Assembly (NCBI GenBank): GCA_002812745.2
Contig: NCSJ02000457.1
Coordinates: forward strand, 1 to 28,888
Reading direction: 5' to 3'
From: Scytalidium lignicola
Taxonomy: Eukaryota; Ascomycota; Leotiomycetes
DNA: 28,888 nt
Part shown: piece after piece, positions 1 to 7,747 of the stretch
Layout of the letters: each line of letters starts with the position of its first letter
Numbering within the stretch: position 1 is the first letter of the stretch
Position numbers and translations under genes: made by a program
Notes under the pieces: model-generated
Told to the model about the DNA's origin: nothing
Seen by the model: only the letters and a program-made list of their open reading frames with translations
Databases searched by the model: none

Positions 1-998
1 TAATCTGAAAGTGACCTTAATTGATAACAGCCAAGGCAACGTCGCTCTTCCTCCTCCTCCTCCCCTTTCTCCTCCTCTTGGTCCGTAGACCCTTCTGTAG
101 ACTTTCCCTTCATAACCTGGTCAACAGGCCTGGAAAGGCTTATAAGCTTATCTACGGGCTGTTTTATAAGCTCTTGACCTATCCAAACTCTTGTTAGCTA
201 TATGTAAATAAATCCTCCTAGCTTTGTACACTTACTCACAGACTCCTCCATAAGCTTCTCCACATGCTTTTCCAAGCCTATTAGCTCCTCTATAAGCTCT
301 TGTATAAGCTTTTCTTGACCTTTATACTCTTCTACAACCCTCCAGTTCACAAGCCTATCTGTAGATTTCCAATCTGGCCGATCAACCATAGCTTGTATAT
401 ATCTTTTATAAAGATTCTCAAACTTATAATAAGCTATTGAATCTGCTTCATGTCCTTGAAATGCTTTTAAATATTGCTACTGAGCTTGTACAAACTATAT
501 ATCTATTTATAGATCTTTTGAATCTATAATTGTATTGGATAGTTCTAAATTATCAGCATCTTCTTCTTATTCAGGCTAATCAGATAAATCCTTTTGTTTT
601 CGAATCTAGGCTTGTTTTGCTATATTATATATATATTAACAATTAGTTTATGAATTATAAACTGAATAAACATACTTGTATCAATTGACCACATATAACT
701 TGATATATATTCAATATACTTTCTTTGATTCCATAATAATTCACCAATATGCNTTTTTTTAGGCTTTTGCAGTTTGTTATTGTTGTTTTACAATTCTGCG
801 TTGTTAACATGTTATTCCTTCTTTTGAAACTGAATCTAATTGACCTTTTTGCTCTTGATAATGGTCTTTTAATCGTATATGACAGGTATTGCAAGAAGTA
901 TTGTGTAACTCATTTTTTCGAAATGGGTAATCCATGATTGGTTGAAATTTTTTACAGGAAGAGCACCGTAATCGCTCTGGGGGGAGGAAACTGGCCAT
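1..998 (-). pseudogene. RIP-degraded repeat-associated gene: N-terminal Cys finger, C-terminal coiled coil (runs off window)
   Basis: Read on the minus strand from an ATG at 998, the first ~64 codons give a clean peptide with two CxxC pairs (RCSSC, then CNTC), a small zinc-ribbon-like finger. A Gln/Lys-rich stretch follows. The same phase then reaches a second readable block at 480-1 (FQGHEADSIAYYKFENLYKR, then WKSTDRLVNWRVVEEYKG, a Glu/Leu/Lys coiled coil and a very acidic patch). Between the blocks (about 800-480) there are a dozen or so stops, many at positions where Gln would fit, so C-to-T change is likely. Codons at 201-242 look like a 42-nt intron (gtgagt...atatag); removing it or reading its single TAG as a mutation keeps the frame to position 1. 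The family is not recognised. The pattern is that of a multicopy element inactivated by RIP. That both blocks belong to one gene is inference from the shared phase. Confidence 0.5.
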
Positions 999-1005
999 AA
1001 TAAGG

Positions 1006-1033
1006 GTGTAGAGTGTAGAGTGTAGAGTGTAAA
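1006..1033. repeat. 7-bp tandem repeat (gtgtaga), four units
   Basis: Four consecutive copies of gtgtaga, the last reading gtgtaaa, lie just upstream (minus-strand sense) of the ATG of the degraded gene at 998. It is a simple minisatellite; no function can be read from it. Confidence 0.9.
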
Positions 1034-1340
1034 GTAGGATTCAGGAATTGTATTTTGCTATCATATATTGGAATACATAAAAGAGGCTACAGCGTATATA
1101 AATTGTATGGTACAGAGACTCAATTGAATATTATGACAGATGATTCTAGTGTACTGTGGTGTGATCCCTAAGCTTATCACCTGACGGCCCTTCAATTAAG
1201 GGGTTTAAGGGGCTAATAAGCCAACAGTGTCAATTTTTACGGAAGATTACGTAATTTGTACAGTGTCTTTTTCTACGGAAACGTTTCCAATATTATAGAG
1301 ATAATAAATCTAATTGTTGAGAGTAATATATTGGTTACGT

Positions 1341-1359
1341 GCACGTGATACTCACGTGC
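1341..1359. repeat. Perfect palindrome with two CACGTG cores
   Basis: gcacgtga and its exact reverse complement tcacgtgc are separated by tac. Each arm holds a CACGTG E-box/bHLH-type core. It may be a regulatory site of the gene starting near 2057, or the end of a small inverted-repeat element; the sequence does not decide. Confidence 0.75.
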
Positions 1360-1380
1360 CATGTAGACTAGTCCTGATTA

Positions 1381-1427
1381 GGTAGTGGGAGCGAGCGAAG
1401 CTCTTACAGCTTCGCACTACTCCTACC
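1381..1427. repeat. Imperfect hairpin
   Basis: The inner arms gcgaagct (1395-1402) and agcttcgc (1408-1415) pair perfectly around a 5-nt loop. The outer arms ggtag (1381-1385) and ctacc (1423-1427) can also pair, with bulges between. Possible remnant of a small transposable element. Confidence 0.55.
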
Positions 1428-2056
1428 CCCTTTTCGAACAAGAACCATGGAATAGCACAACGAGTATATTACGTATAATTGCGTACCGTACTTCGTGCTA
1501 CAGGTGAACCGACACTAATTTACAATTAGCTCATTGACGGTTTCACATGTACACCAGTGCGCAGAGGTTTTGATAGGTTCGAATATCGATAGCCCCCGTT
1601 CCAGACAATTTTCCCGCCCTGCCGCCCTATCGCCCTATCACCCTATCACTCTCCTGCCAACAGCATAATTAAGGATCTCGTACTGGTTTGACGTTTCGAC
1701 GAGAGCATAAGTAAATAGTCTGGCCACACAGCAATTATTTAAAGAGATCCGATTTTCCCGAGATTCTCAGATCACCGTATGAATCAATAACACTCCTGAG
1801 ATAAACGTATATTTGGTTTTAAAGCCCGACGTGTTCAAAAAGCAGGACGAGAGTGTGCTGCCCCATCTCAGTATAGTGAGAATAAGTAAGCTTTAATGTG
1901 TCCTTAGTTGCCATTTCTAATACAGATTCAATAGCTAGACTAGGGAAATCCGTACTAATACGATATATCATCGGCAGGTCGCAAAAATCCAGGCCTAGAA
2001 AAACAAGGCTTTATACCTTAAGGCTTCGTCAAAAGGTGTGCGGAACTAGAGTTCTG

Positions 2057-3307
2057 ATGCCCAGCGCTATCTCAATCGTGGATGGATTGGATTCTGACGT
2101 TTTAAATGAACACTCAATTGACTGTGCATCTCTGGCAGTTTCTTTTTACTTATTACTCCCTCGGTTGCGATGTTATTTCCTTACTTATGAACTAGAAGAG
2201 GGACCGCTATGGTGGGATTTCGTCACTCTCTTTGTCACGTACTTCCTCTTCTTCTTAGCATACATTTCATTCTCAGAATGCCCTCACAGGTCTCGATCCT
2301 CATGTACAACAATGCCTTGGGAGATTCACATCGCGCTAGCAGTACTATGGGGAGTCTGTTGGATGTTCTATGAAGATCTCGTTTTGCACAACACGGAACA
2401 AGACTACCTTCAAGCGACTAACAATGCCACCACACTTTTTGAGGGAATTATTTCCGGGAATCCATTTCTAGGTAGTTATCCCGATCTTGATATCATTAAC
2501 TACGACATGTTTATGCAGGGTGAGCTTCAATCCGAGCTGCCAAGTCTCGAACAACAACTAGAAAGATGCGTATCTTGCTCCGTTACTACTTTTGATATAC
2601 CAATAACTCTGACTCCTGTACCTGTTCCAACAGTATCCACAACTGCTAATTCTGTCAATCCACAAGTTATCAATTATGGATATCACGGTGGGATCATTGC
2701 CACTGCTAAACTTCCTTCGAGTCATTCTACTAGCGCAATCCAGGAAGTTGTTGAAAGTGAGCAGATAGAAGCAACAGAATCCGATGCCCCAGGACCAGTC
2801 AACGCTCCTTTAATCTGCACACATACACAGATTCAAGATAATCAGATTATATCTTCTCGCAACTCCAAACATGGTCAGACGGAGAAACAATTCTGCATTT
2901 ATTCTAACTGCAGTCGTTCCCAACCGGGATCAGGCTTCCATCGCAAAGATCACTTAGATCAGCATCTTCGTGGAGTACACAAACAGGGTTCAGTGCCAAG
3001 ATTACGAGCAAAACCAGCGGTTGTATTGAGCTCCTTTAATTCAGCTGCTACGAGTGAAACCCCAGGGGCTTTTCTACAGTCTAAGAAGCGCAGGCACAGA
3101 AGAGATGATCCAACTGATTGGCAGGATAAAGATGAGCTCTTCGAGGAACTTGCAGAAGAACGGAGATTGCGTCTACTGGCGCAACAAGAAAATAATCAGT
3201 TACGTCAGAAGATAGAGAATTATGAAGGACGAATGCAAAAGTATGAAGAGAGATTAGACAGGATGATGGCTCTGTTTGAAGGGCACAAAGGGGAGGGGAA
3301 AACGTAA
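2057..3307 (+). CDS. C2H2 zinc-finger protein with C-terminal coiled coil
   Basis: Probable nuclear DNA-binding protein of 416 aa if it starts at the first in-frame ATG (2057); the frame is open back to 1898 without an ATG. A single fungal-style finger lies at residues 280-308 (C-x4-C-x17-H-x4-H, containing FHRKDHLDQHLRGVH). It is followed by a basic patch (KKRRHRR) that could be a nuclear signal, and a strongly predicted coiled coil over about the last 60 residues (DELFEELAEERRLRLLAQQE), which suggests dimerisation. Residues ~30-110 are unusually hydrophobic for a transcription factor (WDFVTLFVTYFLFFLAYISF), so an unrecognised intron or a later start (ATG at 2312 or 2363) is plausible. The middle is low-complexity and rich in Ser/Thr/Val/Pro. 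No link to the PKS locus is evident. The finger and coiled coil are solid; the N-terminus is not. Confidence 0.65.
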   Translation: MPSAISIVDGLDSDVLNEHSIDCASLAVSFYLLLPRLRCYFLTYELEEGPLWWDFVTLFVTYFLFFLAYISFSECPHRSRSSCTTMPWEIHIALAVLWGVCWMFYEDLVLHNTEQDYLQATNNATTLFEGIISGNPFLGSYPDLDIINYDMFMQGELQSELPSLEQQLERCVSCSVTTFDIPITLTPVPVPTVSTTANSVNPQVINYGYHGGIIATAKLPSSHSTSAIQEVVESEQIEATESDAPGPVNAPLICTHTQIQDNQIISSRNSKHGQTEKQFCIYSNCSRSQPGSGFHRKDHLDQHLRGVHKQGSVPRLRAKPAVVLSSFNSAATSETPGAFLQSKKRRHRRDDPTDWQDKDELFEELAEERRLRLLAQQENNQLRQKIENYEGRMQKYEERLDRMMALFEGHKGEGKT

Positions 3308-3790
3308 TGTTGGATTTCAAACTGGCTTTCATTTATTAGTATCCGAAAATCCTTATTGGAATATTTTTTTTACATATTTATGCTTAACCTAATTACGACT
3401 TCTAGAAACCTTACTTTTCTTTCCGAAAATTTAGTTTTCTGTCTTTATATGAAAGGTTTACACTTCATTTGATGTTGAATATATCTATAAACTAATAACT
3501 TGATATCACTAATATGTGAATGGTGTGAGAAGCACAAAAAGCCCACATGGTACCTTTCTGTGTGCATAAAACTGAAGAGGCGGTGGCTAGATGCTAAATA
3601 TCAGTGGGAACGCGAACTATGAGATAATCCGTATTCTAGATTTATCCCAAACGATTTTCCTAGGAAGCCTCACTTCGGGGACTGGATATCAACCTGCTGG
3701 AAACCAGACACAAGATATTAATTGGCTGAAGATTTTGAAAATATTGCAAGGTAAAGATCCTCAAAGTAGAAAACTTCCTCATAAGTCTTA
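3308..3790. other. Intergenic region between convergent genes
   Basis: A+T-rich 3'-flanking sequence shared by two converging genes. A 73-codon plus-strand ORF starts at 3591 and overlaps the end of the GH18 gene, but it has no family features. No RNA gene or repeat was recognised. Confidence 0.5.
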
Positions 3791-5020
3791 CTACAATACA
3801 TCAAAAAACTGATCAAGCCCTTGTCCAAGTTCCCAGATGGCAATCCCAACACCCATTTCCTCAGCAAGCTGCAATCGATACAACAAGCTTAATAGCGAAA
3901 GGTACCATAGGATAGAAACATCCTCTTTGCCAATATTTGCAATCATTCTATGCTCCTTCGATACCTCATCCCATTGAAAAATGATATCCTTATGCGTGCT
4001 CAGAAATTCCACATAATTTGAAGCAGTATAAGCTTCTAATCCTTTTGACTTAGAAAGTTTGTAACCATAAAAGGGCAAACCCAACAAGATCTTAGAAGCC
4101 CGACTCTTCTTTGAGATTGGCCCATCTCCACTCTCGTCAATCTCCGCATCCTCCCACAAGTCCTCGTCCTCGTCCTCGTCATCAATTAATCCTTCGACTA
4201 CCTGCCTCATCCATCTCAGCGGCGCATTTGGTCCTTCAACACCCAATGACACAGAATGATCATAAGTCATAACCGAGAAGTAGTCGACCGCATCCTCTAG
4301 CTCTCTTACATGTTCAGCCTTAAAAGCTATGTCCGCCTGGTCGGGATCATGAATTGGAGGGACTACCAAAATGAGCTCCTTCCCGATGTCATGCAGCTCT
4401 TCACCGATAATTTCTATCAAAGATTTGAAAGCATGGGGGTGTGGTAACTCCAGCGTCAAACCATCGTACCCGAATTGTTGCACCTCCCTCAGTAAAACCT
4501 CCACGATGAGCTCAATTTCTCCTTGCGGAAAATATAGAATAGCTTCGGCTGCTTTCTGAGAAAACTGTATTTGTACCCTGGGAACGATCTTTGGTGGGTT
4601 AGAAGTAGTTTTGATATCTTTTAACCAGGATTCGTGCACGTCGTGTCGGCCATTTAACTGTGGCTCTTTGTTATACTCTACCGAGAGTTGATACCATACA
4701 GGAGAGATATGGGTGAATTTTGAGGCGTGCCACTTTGAGAGGTCATAGCTACGGCCGTTCCAGGGGGTAATATATCCTAGTCTTATTGATGGCGATTTGG
4801 GTTGTGCAGTCCTTAGACTGACCCCTGGTGTTTTTATTGCTCCGAGGAGAGTTTCTCTGGAGGGATTTTGGATATGTAGACTTTGGAGTGTGAGAGGCAG
4901 ATAACAGGTGTGGGAGTCGGGTAACGGTGAGAAGGCGTAGATAAACGTTAAGTAAAGGAGGGTCAGACTAAACAATCGGGTAAGCAACATTTGGTAACAT
5001 ACAATTGAAGATAGAATCAT
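3791..5020 (-). CDS. GH18-like, CHID1-type chitinase-domain protein, probably catalytically inactive
   Basis: An intronless frame of 409 aa. The N-terminus is hydrophobic (MLLTRLFSLTLLYLTFIYAF), a signal peptide or anchor; the second Met (4990) is an equally good start. The body follows the GH18 TIM barrel as seen in chitinase-domain-containing protein 1 (CHID1/SI-CLP): LGYITPWNGRSYDL near residue 80, HISPVWYQL near 104, the barrel strand YDGLTLELP near 184-192, YFSVMTYDHS, LLGLPFYGYK, and the typical C-terminal GIAIWELGQGLDQFFDVL. In active GH18 enzymes the strand reads DGxDxDxE; here the positions of the second Asp and the catalytic Glu are Thr and Pro, so chitin hydrolysis is unlikely and a carbohydrate-binding or lumenal role is more likely. 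An acidic insert (DDEDEDEDLWEDAEIDESGD) sits near residue 280, in a loop. Likely secretory pathway. Family assignment is firm, function is inference. Confidence 0.85.
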   Translation of the reverse strand: MILSSIVCYQMLLTRLFSLTLLYLTFIYAFSPLPDSHTCYLPLTLQSLHIQNPSRETLLGAIKTPGVSLRTAQPKSPSIRLGYITPWNGRSYDLSKWHASKFTHISPVWYQLSVEYNKEPQLNGRHDVHESWLKDIKTTSNPPKIVPRVQIQFSQKAAEAILYFPQGEIELIVEVLLREVQQFGYDGLTLELPHPHAFKSLIEIIGEELHDIGKELILVVPPIHDPDQADIAFKAEHVRELEDAVDYFSVMTYDHSVSLGVEGPNAPLRWMRQVVEGLIDDEDEDEDLWEDAEIDESGDGPISKKSRASKILLGLPFYGYKLSKSKGLEAYTASNYVEFLSTHKDIIFQWDEVSKEHRMIANIGKEDVSILWYLSLLSLLYRLQLAEEMGVGIAIWELGQGLDQFFDVL

Positions 5021-5339
5021 CTACTTGAGATTCTGACATGTTTCGACTTTTGATGCCTGATAGTTAACTAGATACACGTATGCTTAGTAACTTCCCCACT
5101 TAACTGTTCATTGGCCAGCTAGTTCACCGTGTTACCTAAGCTGCCTAAGTGCCTGAGTGCCTGAACAGGCTAAGGTGCTTCGCGCCCTAAGTTAGGGCAA
5201 CTCAAGTGTGGGCGAAATGTGGGGCTAGGGCTAGTCAACCCTGGTTGCGCACGTCCCGTACCATTGGATAACCAAGACCACCCTTGATAGATGCATGACG
5301 GCAAAACAACAACAACACCAACACCAATACGACGGAACC

Positions 5340-6050
5340 ATGGACCAACCGGAGCAACGAACCGGACTCCCACAGAGTGAGCAACAGTGAGGAGGTTGCA
5401 GCACGGGACCTCCAGCATCTCACTCTTTATGACATTGACCAGTTCGAGTCTGGGTCAAAGATCACCCAGAACCAGTACCTGCTGCAGCGGGTGATCTACC
5501 AGTCGAGCAATTATCCCCAGCTCGATTTGGGACAATTCGGTTTGGAGCGGGGATTTAATCGCGCCATCAACGTTATGGACCGCGACGAGGGCTGGGCCCA
5601 GTATTTGGATCAGTTCGGGCGAGGCCACCGGCAGGGGGTGTTCGCATTGGTGGAGCTCTTTCAAAGAGCAAGCGCCAAAGCGGTAAGTACAGCGACTGGA
5701 TGACTCCTCGATGTGATTACTAACGTAGAAATAGGCGTGCAATAATTGCGCAGGACGAGGAGAAGGGCTGGGTGACCTTCGCAGAGTACGACAGAAATTA
5801 TCTGCAGTATTTGCCGGGGGAGGCTCGGGACAGGGAGGACCAGTCGTTCCTGGATAACGAAGCAAACGCAAGACTTACATGGAAATCAAAGGAGTAAGTT
5901 TTCTCATCTCTTTTGGTGCATTTGCATTTGCTCATCAGTATATAGCATCGAGGATTACTGTATGATTTCAGGAACAAGAACGTCGATACTCTGAAGCTCT
6001 TCGCCCGCTGGAGTCTCTGCACTACGATTGGAAATACGGCAGAGACGTGA
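5340..6050 (+). CDS. Small spliced gene of unknown function with frame problems
   Basis: A GC-richer stretch with clear coding character: LTLYDIDQFESGSKITQNQY and DEGWAQYLDQFGRGHRQGVF in exon 1, then an intron 5683-5753 (gtaagt, branch-like ttactaac, cag), then EEKGWVTFAEYDRNYLQYLP, then an intron 5894-5971 (gtaagt...ttcag) and a short third exon ending at 6050. The main frame has no ATG at its head: it opens on GTG at 5377, while the good Kozak ATG (accATGG, 5340) is in another phase. Removing a 25-nt gtgagc...tgcag segment (5377-5401) would join them, but that is very short for a fungal intron. Exon 3 also looks better in a different phase (ERRYSEALRPLESLHYDWKY, ending 6064). Either the gene is decaying or there are small sequence errors. 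I do not recognise the protein. Confidence 0.45.
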
Positions 6051-6189
6051 GCCTGGTCCTGTGAATCTGTGACCCTGATTTGGTCAAACCTAATACCAAG
6101 GGCAAATAGGGTAGATGATGGTTTTGTGTGGTTGGAATAAATGGGGGTTTACAGGAGTTTGGAGGATACGGAGCATCTGGCGTTTCTTT

Positions 6190-6467
6190 TATTCTAGTAT
6201 TGGAGCGGGGCTATATTGCGTGGGAACAGGAATCCAATTATTCTAGAATCCCCTGCTAGGAATGCTTTCTTAAGTTTTCAAAAGCACTATAATACTACAA
6301 GATTAAAGACTCAGGACTGTCTACAAAGAAAAGTATTTCACCTGTTGNAAATTTTTAGCTCTCTTTTAAACAGTACTTTGTATATAATTTATCTTAAGCT
6401 TAGTACATCTTCATACCCTTCAGGAGGCAGCAAGTGTCGAACCTGACCCGCTAGGACGTAAATAAAT
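6190..6467 (+). mobile_element. 5'-truncated 3' tail of a probable non-LTR retrotransposon (LINE)
   Basis: The stretch ends with aggaggcagcaagtgtcgaa, continues cctgacccgctaggacgtaa, has an AATAAA-like signal, then runs into a trinucleotide repeat. This layout (short conserved 3' UTR plus simple-repeat tail) is what fungal Tad-like LINE copies look like. I recall similar tails in other fungal genomes but could not search. The left edge is not defined, no reverse transcriptase codons remain, and one base (6348) is uncalled. Confidence 0.4.

Positions 6468-6499
<32 letters not shown>
6468..6499. repeat. (ATC)n microsatellite
   Basis: About ten and a half uninterrupted ATC units directly after the taaataaat signal. 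It probably serves as the tail of the upstream retrotransposon copy rather than being an independent microsatellite. Confidence 0.9.
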
Positions 6500-7747
6500 T
6501 ACTATAATATTGTTGTGTTTTTTTGTAGGTTAAAATTTGTACAATAATATGTTTTTTTTATTAATATAATCTGAGTACTGCAGCCTACCCCTCTACTGTG
6601 GTACCAAGGTAAAAAGTAGCGTCGGATGCCAAGGGTGTCAAAACGCCGGTCATTCCTAACCGAATAAGGCAATCAAACGCTTTTATTGCATTCCCTGAAC
6701 TTGCATGAAATTGAGTGAATTGAGTGTAATCGGAGCAAATCCTCAAACTCCTCAAAAGAAACGATTGGCGAGGCAAATTACCAAACCTCAACACGGAAAT
6801 TCTTTGTCTCTGTGAGACGGTTAGGGTTCGTATTCCAGGGAAGTCCAGCTGGTCTATGCAGGAATTAATCTGTACCGTACAAAGAAGAGCACTGTGATTT
6901 CACGGCTACACACCCGGGCAACGCCCCTAACAACATCTGACTATCATGCGCCAATCCTGACATAAAAAAAATTCCGTTTCTGTTTGGAAAGGTGAGCAGA
7001 GCCGCTTTACCAGCAATTTTAGTGAGTCAAGTCGAGCAAGGGTGAATTGAGGGTGAGATGATAGTGGATGAAGGCGACCTGTTTTGGCCTCTCGGTTACA
7101 ACTTCCGCCAGCTAAAAAGTCAGTCAAGGATTCTTTCAGATCCGTCGGGTAAAGCTGTACCGTGAAGTTGACGGATGCAAGGTGTAGCCGCTTTAAGACC
7201 AGTAATAATGTGGATTCAAATGAGAATTGGAGTTGGTCTAGCCGTCTCCTAGAGCGCGAAACGAAAGCCCTCAAGAAACAGAGGTCCAAACTTGAAGGCG
7301 GTGGCCAAAAACAATGGTAAGGATCTCGAGAACACTTTCAACTTTCACATGAATAGGCTTAAAGAAATGCTGCAGGAAATAGGCGCTCCTGGACTATAGA
7401 TAACCCGGTTATTTTATATTTGATCTTTATACGATACATCATTATGTATACAGTAATAGCTTAATGTTAGTCATTATTGTGGTAGGGCTTGAGAATATGA
7501 TCAGGAAGAAAAGAATGGATCCCCCCCTTGTAGCTAGATATAGACAACGCTTCACAGCGTACTCAATAGTCAACGTTTTCCTACTCTTTACGCAGGACCT
7601 GTTCTTTTGCCTTTCCCCTTCTTTGTGTGCTCTACAGTGTGCGCGCTTGACCCTTCAGAGCTCTTGTCCATGCACTGTAAGTTCTGATCGTACATCCACT
7701 AGATGTTCCCACATTATTATCGTAATATAAATTCAGCCTTAAAATAT
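6500..7747. other. Region without a convincing gene, downstream of the PKS
   Basis: Minus-strand ORFs of 69 aa (6585-6794) and 120 aa (6927-7289) and a plus-strand ORF of 88 aa (7464-7730) are present. They show no motif, no splice sites that extend them, and no coherent composition. The base composition of 6580-7330 is balanced, so this could be an old element or gene remnant. The last ~150 bases presumably carry the PKS 3' UTR. Confidence 0.5.

Larger units (their letters stand above)
1034..2056. other. Non-coding stretch upstream of the C2H2 finger gene
   Basis: There is no credible ORF here. It holds a 21-bp direct repeat with three mismatches (1224-1244 and 1260-1280, acagtgtc...tacggaa), a palindrome at 1341-1359, a hairpin near 1381-1427, and a short run of gccctatc-type units at about 1615-1647. 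The last part probably contains the promoter of the plus-strand gene that follows. An open frame reaches back to 1898 but contains no ATG before 2057. Confidence 0.6.

Noticed and set aside
3591..3812. 73-codon plus-strand ORF
   Set aside because: Starts with ATG but has no motif, no splice extension, and overlaps the 3' end of the convergent GH18 gene; probably 3' UTR.
5455..5871. 138-codon minus-strand ORF opposite the small spliced gene
   Set aside because: Pro/Ser/Leu-rich shadow of the GC-rich coding strand, with no ATG context or motif; the plus strand has canonical intron signals.
6927..7289. 120-codon minus-strand ORF
   Set aside because: No recognisable domain and no neighbour context; kept only as part of the gene-free stretch.
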